32,279 bases of DNA from Lachnoclostridium sp. UBA1308 (GTDB lineage Bacteria; Bacillota; Clostridia; Lachnospirales; Lachnospiraceae): positions 69,966-102,244 of the forward strand of contig DBTU01000026.1 of NCBI GenBank assembly GCA_002307215.1. The letters run 5' to 3'. The position numbers and the translations under genes were made by a program. Positions 21,624 through 30,605 of this stretch are shown here, one piece after another (the first letter of the stretch is position 1; each line of letters begins with the position of its first letter). The notes below the pieces were generated by a model that ran no database searches, had not been told where the DNA came from, and saw only the letters and a list, made by a program, of their open reading frames with translations.

Positions 21624-23949
21624 TCAGAAATTTTCGGTAAGAGAATTAAGGAAGAATGTACGAATGATCTCTGTGTTACTGCTTGTTATACTATCAGCAG
21701 CCTCATGTTCGGGGGCAAAAAAAGTGAATTCAGACGTTGTCGTGACAGGGGAGCAAAAGACTTCATCGGAACAGGCGGTTGTGACAGGGGAGCAAAAGAC
21801 TTTACTGGAACAGGCTGTTGAATGGGGTAACGATAACTTGTTCACCGAGAAAAAAGCTTATGGCGATTTCTCTTTGCAAAGCAAGCAATCAGGAGATAAG
21901 AAGTATAATTTCCTTCTGGAGAAGGAGGACAACAATTGGGAATGTGAGCTTTATTATATCGAATGTGATGCTGATAATAATTTCGTGAAGGTCACCGCCT
22001 GCGGAGGTGGCAATAAAGATTTATTTACCTTGGACATTGTTAACTTAAGCGGAGAGAATTATGCGGCAGTTGCTAACGCTACTCACATGGGTAACGGAAA
22101 CCTGGAGCTGTATCCCCTTGACAAGGAAAGTAGTCGCCACTATTCGATTGATGGAGTCATAGATAATCATTATGAGTCTATGGCCTTGGTTGATGATAAT
22201 GGATACGATTATTCCAAATCCCAGGTTTATTATGACGGCAGGCTAAATGTCGAATATACGGATGTAAATAAAGATGGTTATACGGATATCGTACTATCAG
22301 GGATTATACTCGAGTATGAAGCTTATCCGGGTGAGGAGAGCGTTAATACTTATGGGAAGCTGACGGATTCACAAAACTGTAAGCGAACCTATCTGTATAA
22401 CAGCAGTAGGAAGCAATTTGAGCAGTCGACGGAAGTATTAGACAGTGTATATCAAAAGGACGGGGCTTTCTATGAATACACGGGTTACTTGGATCTTCAT
22501 CCGAAGTATGCAGAAGGGAATCCTAGGTTTGATTACGACGGGGACGGACTTCTAGACAGGGTATATAAACAGTATGGCAGCGATAAAAATACAAGCTCCT
22601 TTTATCTTTATTTTGGTAATGGTAACAAGCTGCTACTATCTGATTATAGCAGGGGTATTTTCTACAAGACGGAGGCTGTGGAGCTGACCGGTGACGGTGT
22701 GAAGGAGATACTCTTTGAACAGTTTTCGACAAGTACAAAGTGTGAGAATCTGTATTTATCAATCTATACTCTGAAGAATGGTAGCTACGAGCGCATGGAT
22801 ATCCCGTATTATGGGAAAGAGAAGGTGGACAACGAAGAGGACCAAATGCTGTATCTGCCTCTGGTTATGAAAAAGGATAGTGACAGCCGGGTAAGCATAT
22901 ACCAACCGGATTTGGGTTATCAAGGGTATATTACGACGCAAAAGGATACTTATGTTACCGGAGATAATACGGATGAAATGGGGCATTTATACTATCCGGA
23001 TATCGAAGGTGTGGTTCAAAATTATCAGGCAAGCACAATGAGCTATACCAATACCGAGGAAGCGGGTAAAAAGGCCTTCCTATTTCGCTGCTACTTAGGA
23101 GATAAGTGGTGTAATAAAAGTGTGTTCTGGAAGCTGGAATATATAGCAGGAGAATGGAATATTACCAATGTATATCAGACAGATCCGATTCGTGTGGAGG
23201 TTGGAGCAAAATTCAAAGCAGATCTTAACGGAGATAAGACCGATGATACCGTGTATTATCAGATACAAACAGTAAAAGAAAATGGTTATGACATTGAAGT
23301 TCCATATCTAAAAATCAATGCAACAGAGTATAACTATAAATATCTGGAAAAATTGGGCGTAGCTGTCACAGACTGCAGCCAAATCGGATACTATATTCTG
23401 GATATTGATACCTCTGATTCCTACCGCGAGATAGCAATTCTTGATGAGGGGCCTAGCAATGATCCAAGAACCTATATCTTCCGCTATACGGGTGAGGAGC
23501 TTAAGTACTGCGGATATGTTACCGATTTTCCGGATCATTCCACATTTTGTACGAATGGGGACGGTAGTATTACAGCTAGTAAACGTCTGAGTATATTACA
23601 GACCTGGTGGGCGGATGCAACCTGGAAACTGAGTGATGAGGATATTTTAGTGGAACAGAGCCGTGATATGTATTACACGTATCAACCGGTGCCGGAGGAG
23701 GCTACAACGAATCATGCCACAAGGGAGCTTAAACTATATAAAAGACCGGATAAAACCTCCGCATCAATCACAGTGAAAAAGGGTGAAATCATACAGCTGA
23801 CAGCTACCGATAACAAGAATTGGATAGAAATCATCTCAGAAAGCGGCACGATTGGCTGGTTTTATCTGCATGATGGGTTTGAGGTCACCCTTCCAACCGG
23901 AGAATTTAAGATAGGGGATATTGTGACACACCTGAATATGGCAGATTAA
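21613..23949 (+). CDS. SH3-domain lipoprotein with FG-GAP-like loops
   Basis: A 778-residue predicted lipoprotein. A signal segment MISVLLLVILSAASC ends in a lipobox with Cys32; the mature part is extracellular. Three DxNxDG-type loops (DVNKDGYTDIV, DYDGDGLLDRV, DLNGDKTDDTV) suggest an FG-GAP-like beta-propeller with bound calcium, and the last ~70 residues (LKLYKRPDKTSASITVKKGEIIQLT ... IGWFYL) form a bacterial SH3-like domain as in wall-binding proteins. A 13-residue tandem duplication (VTGEQKT-x-x-EQAV) follows the lipid anchor and acts as a flexible linker. ATG 21613 is used; TTG 21607 is in frame and possible. It overlaps the upstream gene by 11 bp. Function is unknown; role in cell-surface binding is inferred. 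Confidence 0.85.
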   Translation: MKSNQKFSVRELRKNVRMISVLLLVILSAASCSGAKKVNSDVVVTGEQKTSSEQAVVTGEQKTLLEQAVEWGNDNLFTEKKAYGDFSLQSKQSGDKKYNFLLEKEDNNWECELYYIECDADNNFVKVTACGGGNKDLFTLDIVNLSGENYAAVANATHMGNGNLELYPLDKESSRHYSIDGVIDNHYESMALVDDNGYDYSKSQVYYDGRLNVEYTDVNKDGYTDIVLSGIILEYEAYPGEESVNTYGKLTDSQNCKRTYLYNSSRKQFEQSTEVLDSVYQKDGAFYEYTGYLDLHPKYAEGNPRFDYDGDGLLDRVYKQYGSDKNTSSFYLYFGNGNKLLLSDYSRGIFYKTEAVELTGDGVKEILFEQFSTSTKCENLYLSIYTLKNGSYERMDIPYYGKEKVDNEEDQMLYLPLVMKKDSDSRVSIYQPDLGYQGYITTQKDTYVTGDNTDEMGHLYYPDIEGVVQNYQASTMSYTNTEEAGKKAFLFRCYLGDKWCNKSVFWKLEYIAGEWNITNVYQTDPIRVEVGAKFKADLNGDKTDDTVYYQIQTVKENGYDIEVPYLKINATEYNYKYLEKLGVAVTDCSQIGYYILDIDTSDSYREIAILDEGPSNDPRTYIFRYTGEELKYCGYVTDFPDHSTFCTNGDGSITASKRLSILQTWWADATWKLSDEDILVEQSRDMYYTYQPVPEEATTNHATRELKLYKRPDKTSASITVKKGEIIQLTATDNKNWIEIISESGTIGWFYLHDGFEVTLPTGEFKIGDIVTHLNMAD
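21742..21819 (+). repeat. 39-bp in-frame tandem duplication
   Basis: Two 39-bp units beginning GTGACAGGGGAGCAAAAGAC at 21742 and 21781, differing at a few positions near the 3' end. They encode two copies of a 13-residue linker in the lipoprotein directly after the lipidated cysteine region. Confidence 0.85.
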
Positions 23950-24098
23950 GAGGTTGTACAGAGATACAGTGAAAGAGATGAAAGCATTAATCTCTTCCTA
24001 CGCATGCCTTTTTGATAAAAGAAATACCATGGATTTGTATTTTATTTAATTTGAGAAATTTGAAGAATGAATTTATGCTTCAATAAGGGAGGGAATTT

Positions 24099-26375
24099 AT
24101 GAAACGAATTTTTGTAGTATTTTTATGTCTCTGTATGATATTAACAGGGTGTCACAAAGGAACAAAACAAAATGATACAAATGAGAGCGATATCACAGCC
24201 ACTCCCACACAAATACCGACTCCACAGGCGGAGACTATGACAGATAAGCTCCTGAAACTGAACAGTGAGTGGTCTCTGGTGCAAAGCTTGGTTGACTTAG
24301 AGGTGGATTACGAAGCTCCGATAGCTGAGGCGAAGGTAGCCCCTTATACAATTGAGAGTGATTTATCCAATATCGAAAATATCGATCAGTTTTCCGGTTT
24401 CACAGAGGAACAGACCGATATGTTGGCCGAAAATGGCTTTGTTGTAGTGCCCGCGATCAATACGAGAATTTATTATACCTACGATGATAATGAGTATAAA
24501 GGGGTTCCGAATTTCATAACCTCGGACAGTGCCCTTCATCTCTACCACCAGTTTTATGACAAATCTCTGATGTGTATTGAGATGAATGGGCTGTACCAAG
24601 ATCTCGATCAGATGACGGAGCAGATGCTTGAGAAATCAATCTTGCTTATGCAGGAACTGACGGATGAGGATTTGGTAACTCTTCAGAAACAGAATGTAAT
24701 CTACTTTCTGGTAGCAAGAATGCTGTTTACCCAGACAGTAGATGTAAAAGTCTCTATTACTTCGGAGCTTCTTGATATTGCAAAACAGGAGTATGAGTTA
24801 TGTCAGGCAGCAGGAGGTTATCAAGTATCTCCACTCTTTGATACGGATTATGATTATTCGCAGTTTACCGTTAGGGGACATTATACCAGAAGCGATGAAC
24901 TGGGCAGATATTTTAAGACCATGATGTGGTTCGGAACGGCACCATATGCGTTTGAGAAGGACGGTAATTTTGTGTATGACAATATATACCGTGCACTTTT
25001 GATTTCCTACACGACATTTTCAGAATCGGATTCCAATTGTGATGCAGAGCTTTGGTCAAAGATATATCAGCCCACCACGCAGTATGTCGGAGCATCTGAC
25101 GATGTCAATGTATTTGATATGAACGGTCTGCGTCTGTCTGTATATGGAAACAGTGATAATCCTGATGTTTTTAATGATGGAGATTATCAGAATAAGCTTA
25201 CCGATGCGGTGAAGGCACTCCCGAGTCCACAGATTGAGGCAACACTTGATATCTTATCCACACCGACCGGTAAGCAGTTCCGGTTCATGGGGCAGAGGTA
25301 TGTTCTGGACAGTGAGATAGTGCAGAAGTTGATCGATAACAGATTACGTCCAATCCCCTCCTCGCTGGATGTTATGGGAGTTTTGGGGAGTAATACGGCA
25401 AAGGAGCTGTTATTTAATGTGTATAAGCCGCAGGACACTTGGGCTGAATATACAGATAAATACAACACACTTTCGAGCAAAGTATCGGCACTGACCTCGG
25501 AGTATTGGAAGACAAATCTATATACCGGATGGCTGTGGGCGCTTCAGGATGTAACTACGGAATATGATCAGTCTTCCGGGATGCCCTTCTTCATGACGAC
25601 CGACGCCTGGAAGTATAAGTCATTAAATACTGCACTGGGAAGTTATACAGAACTTAAACATGATTCGGTGCTGTATGCAAAGCAGGCGGTTGCCGAGGGT
25701 GGTGGACCGCAAGCAGTGGCCAACCAGCATTATGTGGAGCCTAATCTTGCTCTTTACAGTAAGCTTTTGTATCTGACAGAGAATACAATCTCAGTATTGC
25801 AAAGTAGCGGTTTGCAAAATGATAAGATTACAGAGGCGGAAGAAAGCTATAAGAAAATGTTGAAGCTCTTGATGGACTGTTCTGTTAAGGAACTTCAGAA
25901 CGAACCTCTAAATGATGAGGAGAGAAAACAACTTCTATGGATTGGCAGTACGATGGAAAACATTATGCTTAATTTGCAACTTGGGATTGCGGAGGATATG
26001 GGTAGTGTTCCGGGCGATATAAGCGATATGCTGGTTACCGATATATCCACCAATCTTAGCAATTATCTGTCTCTGGGTACCGGTTATTTTGATGATATCT
26101 ATGTTGTTGCTCCGGTCGATGGAAAGCTCTATCTGACCAGAGGAGAAGTATATTCCTTCTATGAATTTACCGCCACAGAAAGACTTACCGATGAAGATTG
26201 GTGGGCACTTAATGGTATAATCACTGTTCACAGTGATTATGGGGATTATATGGATCTCGGAGACCCATCTGCTTCACGTCCGAATCAACCAATTTGGATA
26301 AAACACTTTAAATCCGATACGAATGGTGTTAAAATAAAGGAATTAGAAGTAGATTGGGATAACCTAAGTGAATAG
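24099..26375 (+). CDS. DUF3160 lipoprotein
   Basis: A 758-residue lipoprotein: MKRIFVVFLCLCMILTGC gives a signal peptide with lipobox LTGC (Cys18), followed by a Thr/Pro/Gln linker. The rest is DUF3160: NFITSDSALHLYHQFYDKSL, TLDILSTPTGKQFRFMGQRYVLDSEIVQKL, VMGVLGSNTAKEL, and near the end GEVYSFYEF and DWWALNG are typical. The family occurs in Clostridia and Bacteroidetes and has no known activity. GGGAGGG precedes the ATG. The 149-bp gap after the SH3 lipoprotein has no clear terminator, so it may belong to the same transcript. The partners suggest a cell-surface complex, as inference only. Confidence 0.88.
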   Translation: MKRIFVVFLCLCMILTGCHKGTKQNDTNESDITATPTQIPTPQAETMTDKLLKLNSEWSLVQSLVDLEVDYEAPIAEAKVAPYTIESDLSNIENIDQFSGFTEEQTDMLAENGFVVVPAINTRIYYTYDDNEYKGVPNFITSDSALHLYHQFYDKSLMCIEMNGLYQDLDQMTEQMLEKSILLMQELTDEDLVTLQKQNVIYFLVARMLFTQTVDVKVSITSELLDIAKQEYELCQAAGGYQVSPLFDTDYDYSQFTVRGHYTRSDELGRYFKTMMWFGTAPYAFEKDGNFVYDNIYRALLISYTTFSESDSNCDAELWSKIYQPTTQYVGASDDVNVFDMNGLRLSVYGNSDNPDVFNDGDYQNKLTDAVKALPSPQIEATLDILSTPTGKQFRFMGQRYVLDSEIVQKLIDNRLRPIPSSLDVMGVLGSNTAKELLFNVYKPQDTWAEYTDKYNTLSSKVSALTSEYWKTNLYTGWLWALQDVTTEYDQSSGMPFFMTTDAWKYKSLNTALGSYTELKHDSVLYAKQAVAEGGGPQAVANQHYVEPNLALYSKLLYLTENTISVLQSSGLQNDKITEAEESYKKMLKLLMDCSVKELQNEPLNDEERKQLLWIGSTMENIMLNLQLGIAEDMGSVPGDISDMLVTDISTNLSNYLSLGTGYFDDIYVVAPVDGKLYLTRGEVYSFYEFTATERLTDEDWWALNGIITVHSDYGDYMDLGDPSASRPNQPIWIKHFKSDTNGVKIKELEVDWDNLSE

Positions 26376-26458
26376 ACGAATAATGAGCTTTATTGTATTG
26401 CAGATGAAATCACATCCTTGTGGAGTGAGAATTTGACAGAACAGAAGAGAGGGTCACA

Positions 26459-27466
26459 ATGGAAAGAATATTACTGGGCAAAACGGGAATTATGGTTAAT
26501 AAGAATGGATTCGGAGCCTTGCCGATTCAGAGAATCAGTAAGGATGAGACAACTGTACTTTTAAAGAAGGCTTATCAGAGCGGGATTACTTTTTTTGATA
26601 CAGCTAGATTTTATACGGATAGTGAGGAGAAAATCGGATACGCATTAAGTGAAGTCCGTGAGAAAATTTATATTGCTACAAAGACAATGTCAATGAAGGT
26701 GGAGGATTTCTGGCAGCAGCTGAACACCTCACTTAAATTACTGAAAACAGATTATATTGATATCTATCAGTTTCATAATCCGGCCTTCTGTCCGAAGCCC
26801 GGTGACGGTACCGGATTATATGAGGCAATGCTCGAGGCTAAGGATAAAAAAATGATTCACCATATCGGTATTACCAATCACAGACTCCCAGTAGCTATTG
26901 AGGCAGCAGAGTCCGGTTTATATGAGACAATCCAGTTTCCCTTTAGTTATCTGGCCACTCAGAAGGAGATTGACCTCGTAAAGCTTTGTCGTGAGAAGGA
27001 AATCGGCTTTATCGCAATGAAGGCTCTGTCCGGAGGTTTGATTACAAATTCAGCGGCGGCGTATGCTTATATTGCCCAATTTGATAATGTACTTCCGATC
27101 TGGGGTATTCAAAAAGAGAAGGAACTTGATGAATTTATCGGATATATTGACTACCCACCTGTCCTTAATCAGGAGATTGAGGCTATCATTGAGCGAGATC
27201 GCAAGGAGCTTGGTAAGGATTTTTGCAGAGGCTGCGGTTATTGTCTGCCCTGTCCGGCAGGAATTGATATCCCTACCTCGGCAAGAATGTCGTTAATGAT
27301 ACGTCGGGCGCCGGTGTCGGTATATTTGAGTGAGGACTGGAAAGATAAGATGAGTAAGATCGAGAACTGTATCCACTGTGACCATTGTAAAAAGCATTGC
27401 CCTTATGGTTTGGATACACCGGCTCTTCTTGCCGAGAACTGGGCAGATTATAAGAACTTTATGTAG
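26459..27466 (+). CDS. Aldo/keto reductase with C-terminal ferredoxin domain
   Basis: A 335-residue protein. The aldo/keto reductase barrel has the catalytic tetrad D47 and Y52 (FFDTARFY), K75 (ATKT) and H106 (QFHN). The last ~75 residues carry two Cys groups, CRGCGYCLPCPAGIDIP and CIHCDHCKKHCPYGLDTP, which fit two [4Fe-4S] clusters. This fused type is common in anaerobes and is thought to couple carbonyl reduction to ferredoxin rather than only to NADPH; substrate unknown. GAGGG precedes the ATG. It lies between the DUF3160 gene and truA, about 83 and 106 bp from them, with no clear operon link. Confidence 0.92.
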   Translation: MERILLGKTGIMVNKNGFGALPIQRISKDETTVLLKKAYQSGITFFDTARFYTDSEEKIGYALSEVREKIYIATKTMSMKVEDFWQQLNTSLKLLKTDYIDIYQFHNPAFCPKPGDGTGLYEAMLEAKDKKMIHHIGITNHRLPVAIEAAESGLYETIQFPFSYLATQKEIDLVKLCREKEIGFIAMKALSGGLITNSAAAYAYIAQFDNVLPIWGIQKEKELDEFIGYIDYPPVLNQEIEAIIERDRKELGKDFCRGCGYCLPCPAGIDIPTSARMSLMIRRAPVSVYLSEDWKDKMSKIENCIHCDHCKKHCPYGLDTPALLAENWADYKNFM

Positions 27467-27572
27467 AAGATATGAGAGACAGACAAACATGATAGGTCCA
27501 AATTGTGAGACTCAATTTATTCTGGAAACTGATTAAGAAGTGTCAATAATACAAACCGAATAAGGAGACTGG

Positions 27573-28310
27573 ATGAATAATTACAGGCTGACAATCCAAT
27601 ATGACGGAAGTCGTTACAAGGGCTGGCAGAGGCTTGGCGGCGGTGAAAGTACCATTCAGGAGAAGCTGGAACATGTTCTGTCAGAACTTATAGGGGATGA
27701 AGTTGAGCTCATCGGTTGCAGCAGAACGGATGCCGGAGTTCATGCGATTGCCCAGGTTGCCAATATTAAGATAGAGAAAGAGATTGATGCAAATCAGATT
27801 AAGGATTATGTGAATCGTTACCTGCCGCAGGATATCTGCGTCACAGAGGTTGCTGAAGTTTCTGAGGATTTTCACGCCAGATACAACGCCAAGGATAAAA
27901 CTTACCTGTATAAGATATGGAACAAGGAATATTGTAATCCGTTTATGAGAAAATATAGTATGTATGTGCAGGAGCGACTCGATCTAATAGAGATGCGAAA
28001 AGCAGCAGCATATTTTATCGGTATGCATGATTTTACTGCATTTTCCAATGCCAAATCAAAGAAAAAATCGATGGAACGTGAGATTTATGAGATCAACTTT
28101 GAGGAAAAGGACGGGATGCTGAATATCCGCCTTTGTGGTAATGGCTTTTTATATAACATGGCCAGATGGATTGTGGGAACGCTGATTGATGTCGGACTAG
28201 GCAGACGAAAGGCATCTATGATACCGGCGATGCTTCTGGAAAAGGACAGGGCAAAGACAGGTAATCTGGCGGAGGCCTGCGGGCTGTATCTCGAGAAAAT
28301 CAATTATTAG
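27573..28310 (+). CDS. truA: tRNA pseudouridine(38-40) synthase
   Basis: A 245-residue TruA that isomerises uridines 38-40 in the anticodon arm of tRNAs. The catalytic loop is intact (SRTDAGVHA, Asp53), the active-site tyrosine lies in KTYLYKI, and FLYNMARWIVGTLIDVG near the end is canonical. Length is normal. AAGGAGA precedes the ATG. DUF503 follows nine bases after its stop, so the two are co-transcribed. Compare the divergent paralogue at 11000-11740, which shares roughly half of its residues by eye but has Glu for the catalytic Asp; this copy is therefore the likely housekeeping enzyme. Confidence 0.95.
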   Translation: MNNYRLTIQYDGSRYKGWQRLGGGESTIQEKLEHVLSELIGDEVELIGCSRTDAGVHAIAQVANIKIEKEIDANQIKDYVNRYLPQDICVTEVAEVSEDFHARYNAKDKTYLYKIWNKEYCNPFMRKYSMYVQERLDLIEMRKAAAYFIGMHDFTAFSNAKSKKKSMEREIYEINFEEKDGMLNIRLCGNGFLYNMARWIVGTLIDVGLGRRKASMIPAMLLEKDRAKTGNLAEACGLYLEKINY

Positions 28311-28319
28311 AGGGTTAAT

Positions 28320-28604
28320 ATGATTATTGGAACAGCAATGATTAAACTTCATTTACCCTGGGTACATTCCCTGAAGGAAAAAAGAATGGTGGTAAAAAGC
28401 CTTTGTGCGAAGGTGCATAACCAGTTCAATGTATCCATTGCAGAGACGGAGGAGCAAGATATTCATCAGATCGCTGTTCTCGGTTTTGCAGGGATTGCAG
28501 GAGACAGGGCTCAGGCTGATAGCATCATAGATCATGTGCTTAATTATATCGAAAGTAATACAGAGGGAGAAGTTATCAGCACCAACAGAGAGATTATATC
28601 ATAG
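28320..28604 (+). CDS. DUF503 (YlxP-like) protein
   Basis: A 94-residue protein beginning MIIGTAMIKLHLPWVHSLKEKRMVVKSLCAKVHNQFNVSIAE, which is the DUF503 signature (LKEKR..VKSL..K...FNVS.AE). In Bacillus the homologue YlxP lies in the nusA-infB region and has been linked to 30S ribosome maturation. GAGGGT before the ATG and nine bases from truA indicate one operon, both in RNA/translation. Length is typical (about 92-95). Confidence 0.9.
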   Translation: MIIGTAMIKLHLPWVHSLKEKRMVVKSLCAKVHNQFNVSIAETEEQDIHQIAVLGFAGIAGDRAQADSIIDHVLNYIESNTEGEVISTNREIIS

Positions 28605-28708
28605 AGTTGTATGCGCGAGGAATTACTAAAATGATAATTGACAATATGTGGAGTTCAATATAAAATGAAATTAATTAGGACAAATGATATGAGAAGGTGG
28701 TGAAACGA

Positions 28709-28801
28709 ATGGGTGATAAAAATCCGAAAAAAGCTCCGAAAAAGAAGAGTGGTGCGCCGGCATCTACAGCAGCAGCTCCTAGCACAACCAAGAAGAAATA
28801 A
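28709..28801 (+). CDS. 30-residue Lys/Ala-rich peptide
   Basis: A frame of 30 codons starting MGDKNPKKAPKKKSG and ending TTKKK, with AGGTGGTG upstream of the ATG and a terminator directly behind the stop. I recall short Lys-rich proteins starting MGDKxPKK in related Clostridia, of unknown function, which supports a real gene. It would bind nucleic acid or acidic surfaces if expressed, but that is only inferred from charge. Confidence 0.65.
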   Translation: MGDKNPKKAPKKKSGAPASTAAAPSTTKKK

Positions 28802-28806
28802 AAAAG

Positions 28807-28855
28807 GAAGCGTCGCAAAATAACTTTTTTAGTTAGGATGTGACGCATTCTTTTT
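28807..28855 (+). terminator. Terminator after the 30-residue peptide gene
   Basis: GCGTC-CA pairs with TG-GACGC, with an inner TAACT/AGTTA stem around a T loop, followed by ATTCTTTTT. Confidence 0.75.
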
Positions 28856-28984
28856 GCGATTGAACAAAAAATGACTGAAGGATTCGATGCCCGTTGCATC
28901 ACCTTTCGCTTGCTCTTTTGAAAAGTGATATATCATTTCCGCTTAAGCTGGAATACCAAAAAACATGAAAGGAGTATCGTTTTT

Positions 28985-29830
28985 ATGCGTATAGTACACA
29001 CAAAAAAAGTTTATATATTATTTTTCATAGTCTCAATACTCCTTGCCCTATATAAAGAAGATTATGCCAAAGCAGATCTTCTACCTACGTTACATAACAA
29101 CTTTTTTCAAAAACATTCCAGTGAATGTGAATATATACCGAGAACATATATAGCAAATGGTATAAGTGGTAGTGTACGTGTATGGAAAAGCCCAGGATCA
29201 TTCAAAGCAGTTGCAAAATATCCAAATGGTACTAAGTTCAATGTGCTTTATCTTTATACAGATGATAAAAATGAGACATGGGGTATCTTTTACTCCTATG
29301 AACAAAAATCTGCATATGGTTGGCTTCGTTTAAGTGATCTACAAGTTGAATATGACATAATATCCTTTTGCCAAGAACATAGAAACGAGTTTAAAGAATA
29401 CAAGGGGGAATTTGATAACTATAAGGTTCAAGCATCCGCTCCCATTATTATCTGGAGCTATCCGGGCTCGGGTAAAATAGTTGGATATAACAAAAAATCT
29501 GATCAATACCATAGCATGGTATTTACCTATATGGATGATAATGGTTATTTGTGGGGATATTCTGCGTATACATTATCACCCGGATCTTGGAGAACATATT
29601 GGGGCTATTCTGCCACTTGGATTTGTATTAGTGACCCAACGAATGATAAGCTACCTATTAATATTTCATTGCAGCCAACCATTATACCGGCTGAGGATAA
29701 TATGCAGTCAATAACCTCATCAAGCAATTGCTGTAAATATTATGTAATAACGGTGTTAATCATCATTACATTCTTTGTAATATTCATTTTTTTACTATAT
29801 AAGTATAAGCGAAATCGTAAAAAAAGATAG
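28985..29830 (+). CDS. Secreted/anchored protein with two SH3-like repeats
   Basis: A 281-residue protein with a signal peptide (about 1-30, AKA-type cleavage), two similar modules, VRVWKSPGS ... TDDKNETWGIFYSYE ... YGWLRLSD (about 61-122) and IIIWSYPGS ... MDDNGYLWGYSAY ... WICISD (about 148-220), then a Thr/Ser linker, one TM segment (about 247-271) and a basic tail KYKRNRKKR. The modules look like degenerate bacterial SH3 domains, so binding to wall or polymer outside the cell is plausible. Start 28985 is chosen for AAAGGAG upstream; ATG 28925 has none. It is clearly more AT-rich than the core genes here. No family recognised. Confidence 0.75.
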   Translation: MRIVHTKKVYILFFIVSILLALYKEDYAKADLLPTLHNNFFQKHSSECEYIPRTYIANGISGSVRVWKSPGSFKAVAKYPNGTKFNVLYLYTDDKNETWGIFYSYEQKSAYGWLRLSDLQVEYDIISFCQEHRNEFKEYKGEFDNYKVQASAPIIIWSYPGSGKIVGYNKKSDQYHSMVFTYMDDNGYLWGYSAYTLSPGSWRTYWGYSATWICISDPTNDKLPINISLQPTIIPAEDNMQSITSSSNCCKYYVITVLIIITFFVIFIFLLYKYKRNRKKR

Positions 29831-29905
29831 AAACAAAAGTATTCACCATTCATATGGATGAATTATTAACAACCCTTAATTGGTAACAACATGGAGGTAG
29901 GAATA

Positions 29906-30382
29906 ATGAAGAAAACTATCTTAGCCTTTCTATTATTAGGTTCATTGTTAATAATGGCATGTAATCATAGATCTGAACCAATAATAAAAATAAAGTTTGA
30001 TGTTACTAATTTATCTGAAAGAAGATTTTCGGAAATTGTAACTTATGGACTTGAAGATCCTAAAAAGGAAGATTTTAAAGTTATTAATTTCTCGGTACAG
30101 ATACCTAATTCACAAGATTTTCGTAATATAAAAATCAAATTCCCATCAACAGATCGAATATATGCTTTAGCAAATTCATATCGCTATGATCGGCTTTGGT
30201 ATTTTGACGAAACATTATCTCCGAAAGACAGTACTAAGTTTGTGCTTTATTACAAAGGGTTAGATGAGAACGATATTAAAAAGATGTTTGGTTCTTTGAT
30301 AGTAGTTGTATCTTGGACATCGGAATCAGGTGAATATAACGAAAAGTCACTATCAATAGATAATTATATTCAATTTAAATAA
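29906..30382 (+). CDS. Small lipoprotein of unknown function
   Basis: A 158-residue lipoprotein: MKKTILAFLLLGSLLIMAC gives a short signal peptide with a lipobox ending in Cys19. The mature part is mostly beta (VTNLSERRFSEIVTYGLEDPKKEDFKVINFSVQIP; FVLYYKGLDENDIKKMFGSLIVVVSWTSESGE) and may be an Ig-like fold. GGAGG precedes ATG 29906, eight bases away. It lies 75 bp after the SH3-like membrane protein and shares its AT-rich composition, so the two may have arrived together. No family recognised. Confidence 0.75.
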   Translation: MKKTILAFLLLGSLLIMACNHRSEPIIKIKFDVTNLSERRFSEIVTYGLEDPKKEDFKVINFSVQIPNSQDFRNIKIKFPSTDRIYALANSYRYDRLWYFDETLSPKDSTKFVLYYKGLDENDIKKMFGSLIVVVSWTSESGEYNEKSLSIDNYIQFK

Positions 30383-30470
30383 GGACAAGCCTTCAATATC
30401 AGTATTTTGTTCGATGTGACACAGGATGGCAGTGTTCAGATACCTTCTTTTCAGGATTTATATGGTACAA
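30383..30470 (+). pseudogene. Possible coding relic in frame with the lipoprotein
   Basis: Past the TAA at 30380-30382 the same frame continues without a stop as GQAFNISILFDVTQDGSVQIPSFQDLYGTK, which reads like the end of a real protein, up to the terminator hairpin. No start with a ribosome site precedes it. It could be the end of an eroded gene replaced by the lipoprotein, or chance. Confidence 0.3.
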
Positions 30471-30510
30471 AAAAGGGCAGGGTATATTCTCATATACTCT
30501 GCCCTTTTAG
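30471..30510. terminator. Bidirectional terminator
   Basis: A 17-bp stem with one mismatch, AAAAGGGCAGGGTATAT against ATATACTCTGCCCTTTT, around a four-base loop. A-rich and T-rich ends let it work for the lipoprotein gene (plus) and for pfp (minus). Confidence 0.88.
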
Positions 30511-30605
30511 GGCATGTAGACAATGCCCCAACTTAATGACATCGATTTCACAAAGTTCTTTTTTTTATTATGAACAATCTAAGAAAAAACGTTTCATAAA
30601 AATAT

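Noticed and set aside
21624..21845. 73-codon minus-strand frame at the start of the SH3 lipoprotein
   Set aside because: Its internal repeat is only the antisense of the 39-bp tandem duplication; no ribosome site.
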